DNA from: Burkholderia sp. SRS-46
GTDB lineage: Bacteria; Pseudomonadota; Gammaproteobacteria; Burkholderiales; Burkholderiaceae
Assembly: GCF_004343775.1 (NCBI RefSeq)
Contig: NZ_PTXL01000003.1
Location: 310,001-374,000 of the forward strand
Direction: 5' to 3'
DNA: 64,000 nucleotides
Shown here: in pieces, positions 44,257 through 54,497 of the stretch
Layout: every line of letters begins with the position of its first letter
Numbering within the stretch: position 1 is the first letter of the stretch
Translations under genes and position numbers: made by a program
The notes under the pieces: generated by a model
The model's database searches: none
The model's input: the letters and a program-made list of their open reading frames with translations, nothing else
Told to the model about the DNA's origin: nothing

Positions 44257-46031
44257 CGCGCACGGCCCGCTCACCCGAACCCGCACACCGCGACACCATG
44301 GCTCCCTCGATCTCCGCCGGTGCGCCCCGCCCGCCTCGCCGCTCCGCATGCTGGCCGCCGGGCCTGCCGACGGAAGCCAGCATTCCGCGCACCAGCCTCG
44401 TCTACAACGTCGAGGCGGCCGCGCACCGCTATCCGGACAAAGGCGCGATCCAGTACTTCGGCCTCGCGATCTCGTATGCGGCGCTGCTCGCGCAGATCGA
44501 GCGGATGGCCGGCTACCTGCAGCGCGACTGCGGCGTGCGGCCCGGCGACCGCGTGCTGCTGGTCAGCCAGAACTGCCCGCAGTTCATCGTCGCGTACTAC
44601 GCGATCCTGCGCGCCGAGGCCGTGGTCGTGCCGGCCAACCCGATGTGGCTGACCGACGAGCTCGCGCACGTGGCGCACGACAGCGAAGCGCGCGTCGCGT
44701 TCGTCGCGACCGAACTCTACGCACAGCTCGCGCCGCTGCACGGCGCGGCGCTGCCGCACGTGATCGTCCACGACTACGCCGAGCTGTTGCCCGACGATGC
44801 GCACGCGCACGCGCAGGCCGGCGACGGCCCTGCCGTGCCGGCGTGGCTGCGCGCGCCGCGGCCGCTCGATGCGGCGGCGCCGGCCGGCGGCACGCTCGTG
44901 CGCTGGCGGCATGCGGACGCGGCCGCGCGTACGCCGCTGCCCCACGCGGCCGGCCCCGACACGTTGTGCATGCTCGCCTATACGTCCGGCACGACCGGCC
45001 GCCCGAAGGGTTGCATGCACACGCACGGCACGCTGATGAGCGCGGCGGCCGGCTCGCAGATCTGGCGCGGCAACACGCCCGACGCGGTGTTCCTGTCGGT
45101 CGCGCCGATGTTCCACCTGCTCGGCATGCAGAACGGCATCCACGCGCCGCTCTACCTCGGCGCGACGATCGTGCTGCTGCCGCGCTGGGACCGCGAATGC
45201 GCGGCCGACCTGATCGAACGCCACCGGGTGTCGAACTGGGGCGCGACGCCGAGCATGCTGGTGGATTTCTTCGCGCAGCCGGGCGTGCTCGAACGCGACC
45301 TGTCGTGCCTCGCGTTCCTCGGCGGCGGCGGCGCGGCGATGCCCGACGCGATCGCCACGATGCTGCGCGAGCGCTTCGGGCTCGACTACATCGAGGCGTA
45401 CGGAATGACCGAGACCGCGTCGTTCCTGCTGTCCAATCCGCGCCACCGGCCGAAGCGCGAATGCCTCGGCATCGCGACCTTCGGGGTCGACGCGCGCGTG
45501 ATCGATCCGGAACGCGGCGTGGCCTTGCCGCCCGGCGAGCCGGGAGAAATCGTCGCGAGCGGCGCGCAGATCATGCTCGGCTACTGGCGCAACCCGCAGG
45601 CCGACGCCGACGCGTTCATCGAGATCGACGGCCAGCGCTTCCTGCGCACGGGCGACCTCGGGTTCGTCGATGAAGACGGCTATTTCTTCATGCGCGACCG
45701 CCTGAAGCGGATGATCAACGCGTCCGGCTTCAAGGTCTGGCCGGCCGAAGTCGAGAACCTGCTGTTCGGGCACCCGGCGATCCACGAAGCCTGCGTGATC
45801 GCCGCGCGCGACGAACGCCGCGGCGAGACCGTCAAGGCCGTGATCGTCCTCAAGCCCGGCATGCACGGGCATGAGACGGCCGGGCCGGAAGCGATCATCG
45901 CGTGGTGCCGCGCACGGCTCGCCGCGTACAAGGTGCCGCGCGTGATCGCGTTCGTCGACGCGCTGCCGAAATCGGCGACCGGCAAGATCCAGTGGCGCGC
46001 GTTGCAGGAAGCGGAGCGGAACGCAAGCTGA
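44253..46031 (+). CDS. Acyl-CoA synthetase (AMP-binding) of the P450 operon
   Basis: A 592-aa ANL enzyme: LAYTSGTTGRPKGCMHTH (P-loop), EAYGMTETASFLLSN, RTGDLGFVDEDGYFF, RLKRMINASGFKVWPAEVE and the C-terminal catalytic Lys in LPKSATGKIQWRAL. It activates the acid formed by the aldehyde dehydrogenase. The ATG overlapping the previous stop (ATGA) is used; an in-frame ATG at 44298 would remove a Pro/Arg-rich tail of 15 residues and is also possible. It ends the P450 operon. Confidence 0.92.
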   Translation: MTRTARSPEPAHRDTMAPSISAGAPRPPRRSACWPPGLPTEASIPRTSLVYNVEAAAHRYPDKGAIQYFGLAISYAALLAQIERMAGYLQRDCGVRPGDRVLLVSQNCPQFIVAYYAILRAEAVVVPANPMWLTDELAHVAHDSEARVAFVATELYAQLAPLHGAALPHVIVHDYAELLPDDAHAHAQAGDGPAVPAWLRAPRPLDAAAPAGGTLVRWRHADAAARTPLPHAAGPDTLCMLAYTSGTTGRPKGCMHTHGTLMSAAAGSQIWRGNTPDAVFLSVAPMFHLLGMQNGIHAPLYLGATIVLLPRWDRECAADLIERHRVSNWGATPSMLVDFFAQPGVLERDLSCLAFLGGGGAAMPDAIATMLRERFGLDYIEAYGMTETASFLLSNPRHRPKRECLGIATFGVDARVIDPERGVALPPGEPGEIVASGAQIMLGYWRNPQADADAFIEIDGQRFLRTGDLGFVDEDGYFFMRDRLKRMINASGFKVWPAEVENLLFGHPAIHEACVIAARDERRGETVKAVIVLKPGMHGHETAGPEAIIAWCRARLAAYKVPRVIAFVDALPKSATGKIQWRALQEAERNAS

Positions 46032-46123
46032 CCGGTCGGCCGCGCAATTTGCCTTCGGCAAACACGGAATTTCCTATTCGCGAAGGAAGGCGGCAAGGCT
46101 GACTTGCAGCGCCCGTCGATTCG

Positions 46124-46153
46124 GATATATGATTCGTATACGTTTCATATATC
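46124..46153. promoter_or_regulatory. Palindromic operator of the ParD-like/map operon
   Basis: Arms GATATATGA and TCATATATC (9 bp, perfect) flank a central CGTATACG palindrome. The element ends 9 bp before the ParD-like start codon, where antitoxin-type repressors usually bind, and contains AT-rich promoter-like sequence. Confidence 0.6.
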
Positions 46154-46162
46154 GAGAATGAC

Positions 46163-46375
46163 ATGGGCATTGTGAATATCGACGATGACTTGCACGATCA
46201 GATCCGCAAGGCGAGCGCCGTGTCGTGCCGCTCGATCAACGCGCAAGCGGCCTTCTGGATCAAGATCGGCATGTTGTGCGAAATGAACCCGACGCAGAGT
46301 TTCAACGAGATCGTCGCCGGTGAACTGCGCGCCGCGGGCGTGGTGGCGCAGGCCGTCAAGGGCACGTCGGCATGA
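46163..46375 (+). CDS. ParD-like antitoxin-family protein
   Basis: A 70-aa protein, MGIVNIDDDLHDQIRKASAV at the N-terminus, with a ribbon-helix-helix-like start and the SCRSINAQAAFWIKIGMLCE helix seen in ParD-like proteins. It overlaps the methionine aminopeptidase gene by 4 bp. Such ParD-like/map pairs recur in bacteria, and a toxin-antitoxin-like relation has been suggested by annotation only. The palindrome just upstream supports autoregulation. No ParE-like toxin is present. Confidence 0.85.
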   Translation: MGIVNIDDDLHDQIRKASAVSCRSINAQAAFWIKIGMLCEMNPTQSFNEIVAGELRAAGVVAQAVKGTSA

Positions 46376-47139
46376 CCAAGCGACCGGACGAAATCGCGTT
46401 GCTGGCGGAATCGGGCAAGTTGCTGGCGGAGGTGTTCGGCCATCTGGACCGGCTGAACCTGATCGGCATGAGCACCATGCAGGTCAACGATCTGGTCGAC
46501 GGCCTCATCGTGAACGAACTCGCCGCGCGACCGGCCAGCAAAGGGCAGTACGGGTATGCGTACGCGCTGAACGCCTCCCGCAACCACGTGGTTTGCCACG
46601 GCGTGCCATCCACGGCGGATGTCCTGCAAAGCGGGGATATCGTCAACTTCGACATCACGCTGGAGAAAAACGGCTATATCGCCGATTCCAGCAAGACCTA
46701 CCTCGTCGGCGAGGTGTCGCCGCTGGCCAAACGGCTCGTGCAGGTGACCTACGAAGCGATGTGGGAAGGCATCAAGGCCGTTCGTCCCGGCGCCCGACTC
46801 GGCGACGTGGGGCATGCAATCGAGCAGCACGCGCGGAGAAACGGCTATACGGTCGTGCGGGAATATTGCGGGCACGGCATCGGGCGCGACATGCACGAGC
46901 CTCCGCAGGTGCTGCATTGGGGCAAGCCGCAAACGGGCCTCGTGCTGCAGGAAGGGATGGTGTTCACCATCGAGCCGATGCTCAACCAGGGGCGGCATGC
47001 CGTTCGCACCGAAGACGACGGCTGGACCGTCGTCACGCGCGACGGGCAACTGTCCGCGCAATTCGAACACACGGTGGCCGTGACCGGAAACGGCGTGCGG
47101 GTCCTCACGTTGCGCCCCGAGGAAACCGTGCGGCACTGA
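46372..47139 (+). CDS. map: Type I methionine aminopeptidase
   Basis: A 255-aa pita-bread metallopeptidase. Ligands are visible: Asp in DIVNFDITLEKNGYIADSSK (two Asp), His in YCGHGIGRDMHEPP, Glu in MVFTIEPMLNQG and Glu in LSAQFEHTVAVTG; the substrate His is in NHVVCHGVPS. It removes N-terminal Met from nascent proteins. It is translationally coupled to the ParD-like gene and is probably a second, non-housekeeping copy; that last point is inference. Confidence 0.94.
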   Translation: MTKRPDEIALLAESGKLLAEVFGHLDRLNLIGMSTMQVNDLVDGLIVNELAARPASKGQYGYAYALNASRNHVVCHGVPSTADVLQSGDIVNFDITLEKNGYIADSSKTYLVGEVSPLAKRLVQVTYEAMWEGIKAVRPGARLGDVGHAIEQHARRNGYTVVREYCGHGIGRDMHEPPQVLHWGKPQTGLVLQEGMVFTIEPMLNQGRHAVRTEDDGWTVVTRDGQLSAQFEHTVAVTGNGVRVLTLRPEETVRH

Positions 47140-47212
47140 CGGCGCGGTTGGGCGGCGAGCCCACCGCCGACCTTGGGATACGATGGCGTTCCAACGTACT
47201 GGAGTGGATTTC

Positions 47213-47677
47213 ATGCAAGTGCTGGTCGACGCCGACGCCTGCCCCGCCGTCATCAAAGACATGCTGTTTCGCGCCGCGCGGCGTGCCGAAGTCCAGGTGA
47301 CGCTGGTCGCCAATCAATATTTGCGCACGCCGCCGTCTCCGTTCATCAAGTCGATCCAGGTGCCGGCAGGTTTTGATGCCGCCGATGCCCGCGTCGTCGA
47401 ACTCGTCGAGTCCGGCGACCTGGTGATTACCGCCGACATACCGCTCGCCGCCGCGGTGATCGAGCGCGGCGCGCATGCGCTCGATCCGCGCGGAAACTGG
47501 TTTACGCGTGAGAACATCAAGGAGCGCCTGACGATGCGCGACGTCATGGATCAACTCCGCAACGCAGGCATCGATACGGGCGGGCCGGCGCCTTTCAGCG
47601 CGCGCGACAGCAAGGCGTTTGCGGGCCAGCTCGATCGGTTTCTGGCGCGGCATGCGCCGCGTCGCGGGAGCGAATAG
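47213..47677 (+). CDS. YaiI/YqxD-family (DUF188, UPF0178) protein
   Basis: A 154-aa PIN-like/DUF188 protein starting MQVLVDADACPAVIKDMLFR, with the family's conserved acidic residues in VDADACP and VITADIPLAAAVI, and DPRGNWFTRENIKERL near the middle. The family resembles nucleases but has no established function. GGAG 9 bases before the ATG at 47213 supports this start; the frame continues 10 codons upstream without a site. Confidence 0.93.
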   Translation: MQVLVDADACPAVIKDMLFRAARRAEVQVTLVANQYLRTPPSPFIKSIQVPAGFDAADARVVELVESGDLVITADIPLAAAVIERGAHALDPRGNWFTRENIKERLTMRDVMDQLRNAGIDTGGPAPFSARDSKAFAGQLDRFLARHAPRRGSE

Positions 47678-47710
47678 CCGACGGATTCACGGTCGGCACG
47701 CCGTCGATCA

Positions 47711-48613
<903 letters not shown>

Positions 48614-48805
48614 GACATGCTCTCAATCTGTGTGTGGAACGCGTATCGTGCAACGCGTCCCGCCGATCGCGCATGCCGAACGCGAATGCATGACGCCGCG
48701 CGCGAAGCCGACGGGGCACTTCCGGTGCACAGTCGCACGTACATCGCGGTCGACGCTGCACGACAGCACGAAGACGCAGCCCCGCGGCCGCGCCCTCGCC
48801 CGTCG

Positions 48806-50167
48806 TCACAGCGTCAGTTCGAACCCGCTCACGAGCGCGCCCGGCACCTGCGCGCCGCCCGTCGCCCGCTCGCCCCAGCCGGCATCGTTCAGCTGCAGCG
48901 CGGGCGTCGCGCCGAGCTGCTCGAGCGCCGGGCCGAACAGCCGGTAGAAGCTGTCGTCGAAGCGCATCGCGTCGACCGGCGCGACGATCCTGCCGCCCTC
49001 GACCCAGAACGTCGCGAAGCGCGTCATCCCGGTCATCCGGCAATTCATCCGGTCGGAGAAGTTCAGGTACCAGAGATTGCCGACGTACAGCCCCGTATCG
49101 AGCGCCGCGAGCGCGTCGTCGTCCGCGAGCGTGCCGCCCGCGATCGTCAGCGATTGCGGCGCCTCGTAAGCGTCCGCACCGTTCGGCGTGAGCCCGTATT
49201 CGCGCGCGCTGCGCGCACCGACGAGCCGCTCGGCGCTGCGCCCCGCGACGACGAGCGGCACGCTGTCGCGGCGGTAGCCGTCCGCGTTGAATGCCGGCAC
49301 GATGTCGAGCGACAAATCCTCGGCGATCGACACCCGCGGATCGAGCGCAACCTCGCCCGCGTGCAGCTTGTGCAGCGCGCTGCGCGCGCTCTGGTACGCA
49401 CGCGCCGAGAAGCCGCTCCCACCGATCAGGTAGGTCATCTCGTAGATCGCGGCCGGCGCGAAATACGCGCGATAGCAGCCGGGCGCGAGCGCCTTCGGCG
49501 CACGGCCGAGCACCGGCAGCCGCGCGGCGGCCGCCTCGACCTTGCGTGCGAACACCGCATCGTCCCAGTCGTCGCCGACATAGGCCGTCTTGATCGCGCG
49601 GCCGCCCGGCGCGTACAGCGACCAGTTGAAATCGAAGTTCTCGACTTCGTGCCAGCCACGGCTGCCCGTCGACGACGCGAACCCGCGCACCACCGAGCCG
49701 CCCGCGTAGAAGCCGACGAAATCGAGCCCGCGCGCGCATTCGGCCACCACCCGCGCGAGCGCGTCCGCGTCCGGCAGGCGGCCGGCGCGGCGCGTGTCCT
49801 GCGCCCACGTCGACGTGTCGTACAGCAGGTGCGGATCGTCGGGCGCGTCGCGCAGGCCGTCGCGCAGCGCGCGCAATGTCGCCGCAAGTTCCGGCAGATC
49901 GGCGGCGAGGTCGCCCGCCAGCGTCGACGTGGCGCTCGCCTGCCGCGCGCCGTCGATCAGCCGCACCGTCAGCTTGCCCTGCACCACGCGCCCGGTCTGG
50001 CGGATCCTGCCGGCGTTGAAGCGGACGAAATCGGACGTCTCGCCGGCAAACCACAGCAGCACCGTTTCGCCATGCGCCTTCATGCGCTCGGCTTCGTCGG
50101 CGAGCCGCAGGAAATGCGTGCGCCAGTCGAGCGCGGCCGCGCCCGTCGTCGTATCGAATTCCGTCAT
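48806..50167 (-). CDS. pmbA: PmbA/TldE-family metalloprotease subunit
   Basis: A 453-aa TldD/PmbA-fold protein. It lacks the HExxxH motif of its partner, as expected for the PmbA/TldE subunit, and shows SVVRGFASSTGSRGWHEVEN and MTRFATFWVEGGRIVAPVDAMRFDDS near the C-terminus, typical of the family. TldD and PmbA form a heteromeric protease acting on unfolded peptides such as microcin B17 and CcdA. The ATG overlaps the tldD stop by one base pair set (ATGA). Confidence 0.93.
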   Translation of the reverse strand: MTEFDTTTGAAALDWRTHFLRLADEAERMKAHGETVLLWFAGETSDFVRFNAGRIRQTGRVVQGKLTVRLIDGARQASATSTLAGDLAADLPELAATLRALRDGLRDAPDDPHLLYDTSTWAQDTRRAGRLPDADALARVVAECARGLDFVGFYAGGSVVRGFASSTGSRGWHEVENFDFNWSLYAPGGRAIKTAYVGDDWDDAVFARKVEAAAARLPVLGRAPKALAPGCYRAYFAPAAIYEMTYLIGGSGFSARAYQSARSALHKLHAGEVALDPRVSIAEDLSLDIVPAFNADGYRRDSVPLVVAGRSAERLVGARSAREYGLTPNGADAYEAPQSLTIAGGTLADDDALAALDTGLYVGNLWYLNFSDRMNCRMTGMTRFATFWVEGGRIVAPVDAMRFDDSFYRLFGPALEQLGATPALQLNDAGWGERATGGAQVPGALVSGFELTL

Positions 50168-51600
50168 CACGCTCCCCCGAAAACGTCGACGTCGGCGAAC
50201 ACGCACGCGGGCGCCGCGTGGCCGACCCGGATCAGCTGCATCGGTTCGCCCTTGCCGCAGAACGGCGTGCCGTACACGCCGAAGGTGCTCGCGTCGCCGA
50301 CCGCGCGCAGGCTGCGCCAGAAACTCGCGGAAATGCCACGGTAGTTCGGCTGCTTGACGACCTGCGTGAGCTTGCCGTGCTCGATCAGCTGGCCGAACTC
50401 GCAGCCGAACTGGAATTTGTTGCGGTGATCGTCGATCGACCACGACGTATTGGTGCGCATCAGGATGCCGTGCTCGATGCCGGCGATCAGCTGGTCGAGC
50501 GTCTGGTCGCCGGGCTCGACGTTCAGGTTCGCCATCCGGTCGATCGGCGCCCGGTTCCAGCTCGACGCGCGCGCGTTCGCGACGCCCGGCAGGCCCGCGC
50601 GCTGCTGCGACAGCGCGCCGCCGAGCGGCCGCTCGAGCACGCCGTTGCGGATCAGGTACTGCTTGTGCGCGGCGCTGCCGTCGTCGTCGAACGCATACGA
50701 CCCCGCCTCGGACGGCAGCCCCGGATCGAACGACACGTTCAGCAGTGGCGAGCCGTACTGGTAGTGGCCGAACATCTCCGGCTTCACGAAGCTCCAGCCC
50801 GCGAAATTGCGCTCGTCGCCGAGAATGCGGTCGAGTTCGAGCGGATGGCCGATCGATTCGTGGATCTGCAGCATCATCTGGTCGGGCATCAGCAGCAGGT
50901 CGCGGCGGCCCGACGGGCAGTTCGGCGCGGCCAGCAGCTGCAGCGCCTCGTCGGCGACGCGCGCGCCCGCGCCGTCGAAGCCGTAGCGCGCGAGCACGTC
51001 GAGGCCGCCCTGCGAGAGCGTGCCCGACTCGCCGAGCGAGCGCACCTGCGTGTCGCCGTTCGCGTGCGCGACGGCGCTCAGCTCCGGCATCAGGAAGCGG
51101 AACCGCTGGTCGATCCGCACGCCGTCGCTCGTCACGAACAGCTGGTCGGTGTGCGTGATCGTTACGGCGGCGGTGCGCTCGACGATCCGCGCATCGATGC
51201 GCGCGGCCGCGCATTCGTGCGCGAGACGTTCGACCCATTCGGCGCGCGACGGCAGCGGCACGTCGATGCCCGGCGACGCATAGACGCCGCCCGCTTGCGG
51301 GCGCGCCACCTGCCGGTGGTCGATCAGCGACCATTCGGCGCTCGCCTTCGCCCGCGCGGTGGCCACGTCGAGCGCGGCCTGCAGCCCGTGCGGCGACAGG
51401 TTCGCGCTCGCCGCGTAGCCCGCGCCGGCCCCCGCCCACGCGATCAGCATCGCGCCGCGGTCGCGCACGCGGGAAACCGGCAACGCGACGTCGTTGCGCA
51501 CCTGGTGGCCGTCGGTCGTCTCGTCGACGACGCGCAATGCCCAGAAATCGGCGTCGCTGCGCAACGTACGCGCGGCGCTCGCCCAGCTTTCGTCGATCAT
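50167..51600 (-). CDS. tldD: TldD-family metalloprotease subunit
   Basis: A 477-aa protein with the zinc motif QIHESIGHPLELDRIL (HExxxH, about residue 245) and the following FAGWSFVKPEMFGHYQYGS, hallmarks of TldD. It forms a heterodimer with the PmbA-like protein encoded next, and the two genes overlap. The pair is split from the typical housekeeping locus. A role in maturing or degrading a ribosomal peptide is possible but not shown; the microcin-like operon is 5 kb away. Confidence 0.93.
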   Translation of the reverse strand: MIDESWASAARTLRSDADFWALRVVDETTDGHQVRNDVALPVSRVRDRGAMLIAWAGAGAGYAASANLSPHGLQAALDVATARAKASAEWSLIDHRQVARPQAGGVYASPGIDVPLPSRAEWVERLAHECAAARIDARIVERTAAVTITHTDQLFVTSDGVRIDQRFRFLMPELSAVAHANGDTQVRSLGESGTLSQGGLDVLARYGFDGAGARVADEALQLLAAPNCPSGRRDLLLMPDQMMLQIHESIGHPLELDRILGDERNFAGWSFVKPEMFGHYQYGSPLLNVSFDPGLPSEAGSYAFDDDGSAAHKQYLIRNGVLERPLGGALSQQRAGLPGVANARASSWNRAPIDRMANLNVEPGDQTLDQLIAGIEHGILMRTNTSWSIDDHRNKFQFGCEFGQLIEHGKLTQVVKQPNYRGISASFWRSLRAVGDASTFGVYGTPFCGKGEPMQLIRVGHAAPACVFADVDVFGGA

Positions 51601-51628
51601 GTTCCCTCTCGTACGGTTCGCACCGCCG

Positions 51629-52201
51629 TCAGACCGGTGCAGGATTGGTCAACGCAGTCAGCACGTGGTCGGCCCACGCGCCGTTGATCCTGAGGTACCC
51701 GCGCGCGAAACCTTCCCGCTCGAAACCGAGCCGCTTCAGAAGCTGCGCGCTGCGCGTGTTGTCGGGGCGATGATTCGCCATCACGCGATGCAGGCCGAGT
51801 TCGTCGAACACGTAGCGTATCGCGGTCTCGAGGCACTCGCGCATCAAACCTTGTCCTTCGCGGTCGTGTGCGATCGAAAACCCGAGATAGCACGCGAGGA
51901 ACGGCTCCGGCGAAATCTGGGTGAAATGACATTCGCCGACCAATCGATCGCCATCCTGATCAAAGGCGAGCAGATGCAGCGCGCGACCGGACGCGAAAGT
52001 GTCCTCCATCGACTTCAGGCGCATCTCGAACGACGTCAACGTGTAGAACGACTCGGGCCGCGACGGCTCCCAGGGCGCCAGGTGCGCGCGGTTGTCGATG
52101 GCGTATGCAAGCAGCGCCGGCGCATGCGCGCGATGGGCCGGGCGAAGCAGCAGGCGGCCCGTGTCGAGCAGCGCCGGCATGGGCGGGAGCGTGGATTGCA
52201 T
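51629..52201 (-). CDS. RimJ/RimL-type GNAT acetyltransferase
   Basis: A 190-aa GNAT protein: LLDTGRLLLRPAHRAHAPAL at the N-terminus, acetyl-CoA region YLGFSIAHDREGQGLMRECL (about 109-128) and ANHRPDNTRSAQLLKRLGF (about 147-165). It resembles RimJ and other alpha-N-acetyltransferases, and its target is unknown. ATG 52201 is used; an internal ATG eight codons later is also plausible. Longer upstream reading lacks family similarity. Confidence 0.92.
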   Translation of the reverse strand: MQSTLPPMPALLDTGRLLLRPAHRAHAPALLAYAIDNRAHLAPWEPSRPESFYTLTSFEMRLKSMEDTFASGRALHLLAFDQDGDRLVGECHFTQISPEPFLACYLGFSIAHDREGQGLMRECLETAIRYVFDELGLHRVMANHRPDNTRSAQLLKRLGFEREGFARGYLRINGAWADHVLTALTNPAPV

Positions 52202-52459
52202 CGGCAGACTGGGCGAATGGCGTAACGCCGGAGCCGAGAAGATAGCGCAACCGGCGAAAGCCGTCCTCGCGGGAGAGGAAAAGGTCCGTCGAGGATCACC
52301 GGAACGCGCGGAACAGACAGCCAGTGTTCGGCCGGTTGCGGTCATTCGCTTCGGTGCCCGAGCGCATGGCGGACGCCCGCCGGCGCTTCGACAGCGCTGC
52401 GTCGTCCGTTGCGCTCGCCCGCGCGTCATCTTGCGTGGGCGAGCGCCATGCCGAGCGAA

Positions 52460-53668
52460 TCAGGCGTCGGAGCATCGCATCGCCCAGGCGCCGCCGACCA
52501 TTGCGGTGACGGCCATCACCAGCGCAAACGACGTCCCGGCGGATGCCAATCCCACGCGGTCGATGAGATAGCCGGTCGCGACCGGCAGCAGGCCCGCTGG
52601 AATGTAGCCGCCGATGTTGAGCACGGCATTGGCCTGGGCACGATGGGTATCGGGCACGTGCTGGCCGATCAGCGTCAAGCCGCCCAATTGCCCGAGCCCC
52701 TGCCCGGCGCCGGCCAGCAATGCGGACACGATCAATGCCGGAACCAGCGACGCGTGAATCGCCAGCACCAGGCCGATCATCGCCAGGACCGTGGCCAGGG
52801 CACTGGCCGCGAAGATGCGCGCGACCGGCCATTTCCGCACGGCGAACTGCACGCCGACCGCGGTGAAGAACATCGCGCACGCCATGCTGCCGGCCAGCAG
52901 CGGGCTGCGGATGCCGAGCAGCCGGGCCAGCAACGACGGGCCCAATGCCAGCACGAACGAAGTCGCGGTGATGCCCGGGCCGAACGCGGCGATGCCGCCC
53001 AGGACGTGGCGACGGTTGGCAACCGGCACGTGCGGCAAACGCAAACGAAGCGGCCTATCGGCCTTGCTGCGCGCCGGCAAGCGCGACGCCACCGCCAACG
53101 CGCTGAGCAGGATCAGCGCCTCCAAGGCGAAGATGGGCAGCACGGGGTGCGCGAGCCACTGGGCCGCGCCGCCCGCGCACAGCGGCCCGAGGCCCGCGCC
53201 CAGCACCATCGCGATGGAGGCCAGCAAGGCGGCCTTGGGCTTGCGCTCGGGGCCGCCCGCGTCGACCACCGCGGCCATGCCCGCCGAGACGATGACCCCC
53301 ACGGAAACGCCCGCCAGCAGTCGGCCTACCGCGAGCATGGCGATCGAATCGGCGCCGGCGAACAAGCCGCAGGCCACCAGCGCCGCAAGCAGGCCGGGAA
53401 TCAGCACCGGCCTGCGCCCGTAGTGATCCGACAACTGCCCCGCCACCAGCAGCGTGCCCAGCAGGCCGACGATGTAGAGCGCGAAGATCACGGTCAGCAT
53501 GCCGGACGAAAAGCCCATTCGCTCCTGCCAATGCACGTAGAGCGGCGTGGGCGAGTTCGACAGCATGAAAACCGCCGTGATCATCCAGGCGGCGGCCCCC
53601 ATCCGGGCCGGGGATCGGGTGACGACGCGGGATGAGCGTGCGCAAGCGGACGCGGAAGAAAGCGGCAT
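52460..53668 (-). CDS. MFS transporter under ArsR-type control
   Basis: A 402-aa protein with about 12 hydrophobic segments. Motif A-like QLSDHYGRRPVLIP follows helix 2 (about 80). It starts MPLSSASACARSSRVVTRSP and continues into a hydrophobic helix. AGGAGG precedes the ATG at 53668. It is divergent from the ArsR-type gene, with a perfect 23-bp inverted repeat between them, so it is probably an efflux pump induced by a ligand of that repressor. Confidence 0.92.
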   Translation of the reverse strand: MPLSSASACARSSRVVTRSPARMGAAAWMITAVFMLSNSPTPLYVHWQERMGFSSGMLTVIFALYIVGLLGTLLVAGQLSDHYGRRPVLIPGLLAALVACGLFAGADSIAMLAVGRLLAGVSVGVIVSAGMAAVVDAGGPERKPKAALLASIAMVLGAGLGPLCAGGAAQWLAHPVLPIFALEALILLSALAVASRLPARSKADRPLRLRLPHVPVANRRHVLGGIAAFGPGITATSFVLALGPSLLARLLGIRSPLLAGSMACAMFFTAVGVQFAVRKWPVARIFAASALATVLAMIGLVLAIHASLVPALIVSALLAGAGQGLGQLGGLTLIGQHVPDTHRAQANAVLNIGGYIPAGLLPVATGYLIDRVGLASAGTSFALVMAVTAMVGGAWAMRCSDA

Positions 53669-53676
53669 GACGACCT

Positions 53677-53727
53677 CCTGTACGAGTTTTTTCGAACTAT
53701 ACCTTAGTTCGAAAAAACTCGTACAGG
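53677..53727. promoter_or_regulatory. Perfect 23-bp inverted repeat between MFS and ArsR-type genes
   Basis: Two 23-bp arms, exactly complementary, are separated by 5 bases. Each arm contains the core GTACGAGTTTTTTCGAACTA or its complement, including TTCGAA-like half-sites. The element starts 8 bp before the MFS start codon and ends 8-29 bp before the possible starts of the repressor gene. Confidence 0.8.
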
Positions 53728-53734
53728 TGCTATA

Positions 53735-54151
53735 GTGCGACACATCATGAGGAAAATGTCTACGAATCCCCGCGCCGGGACGCTGCCCACAACGCCGGCC
53801 GACCTCCCGCCGCCGCTGGAAGAGCCGGCCATCGACGATCTGCGGCTCGAGCATATTCTGGGTGCGCTGGCCGATCCGCTGCGGCTGTTCATCGTCCACA
53901 AGCTGATCATGCAGTCCGACGCCTACGACCATCCGTGCGGCTGGTTCGGTCTCGACCGGCCCAAGTCATCCCTGACCCACCATTTCAAGGCGCTGCGGGA
54001 GGCCGGTGTGCTCCGCCAGCGGCAATACGGGCTCGAACGGCGAAGCCGGCTGCGCCGCGAAGATCTCGACGCGCGCTTTCCGGGGTTGTTGTCGCTGGTG
54101 GAAAACTGGCAGCCGCCCGTCGATGCGCGTACGCATCGAGACGCCATGTGA
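53735..54151 (+). CDS. ArsR-family helix-turn-helix repressor
   Basis: A 138-aa protein from the GTG at 53735; ATG 53747 or 53756 are alternatives. The winged HTH spans about residues 35-110: HILGALADPLRLFIVHKLIM, then recognition helix PKSSLTHHFKALREAGVLR. The region preceding the domain is Pro-rich. It represses transcription until a ligand or oxidant binds. It has no paired-Cys metal site that I can see. Its operator is probably the inverted repeat at 53677-53727. Confidence 0.9.
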   Translation: MRHIMRKMSTNPRAGTLPTTPADLPPPLEEPAIDDLRLEHILGALADPLRLFIVHKLIMQSDAYDHPCGWFGLDRPKSSLTHHFKALREAGVLRQRQYGLERRSRLRREDLDARFPGLLSLVENWQPPVDARTHRDAM

Positions 54152-54497
54152 GGCGTGCCGCGGAGACATCGGCCTGGCCGTGGACGAAGCGAGACGTAGA
54201 CCAAATTGAAGTTGTCACTGGCTGAGCGTCGCAAAGCCCGCTGTCAACGCCTGATCGGCCCGTCGCGGCGAGCGCGGTCACGCGTTGCGCGGATCGCCAG
54301 TTTCAGCTCGTGATCGTGCTGCGTGACAAGAGGGTCAACCTTACACGGGCACTCGCCTCGTAGACCCAAAGGACGGAAACGAAAAAGTCGCCTGATCTCG
54401 AATATCCTCCGTACAATCTAAGCACTACGCAGTACCTCACTCACGACCTGTTCGGCTTCACTGAAGCAGGTGTTCGCATTCCCCGGAATACGCAACG
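54152..54497. other. Intergenic region before the DUF3857 gene
   Basis: About 346 bp without a recognisable gene. It is less GC-rich near its right end, where a TACAAT resembling a -10 element occurs at about 54411-54416, 80 bp before the next start codon. No matching -35 is clear. Confidence 0.35.
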
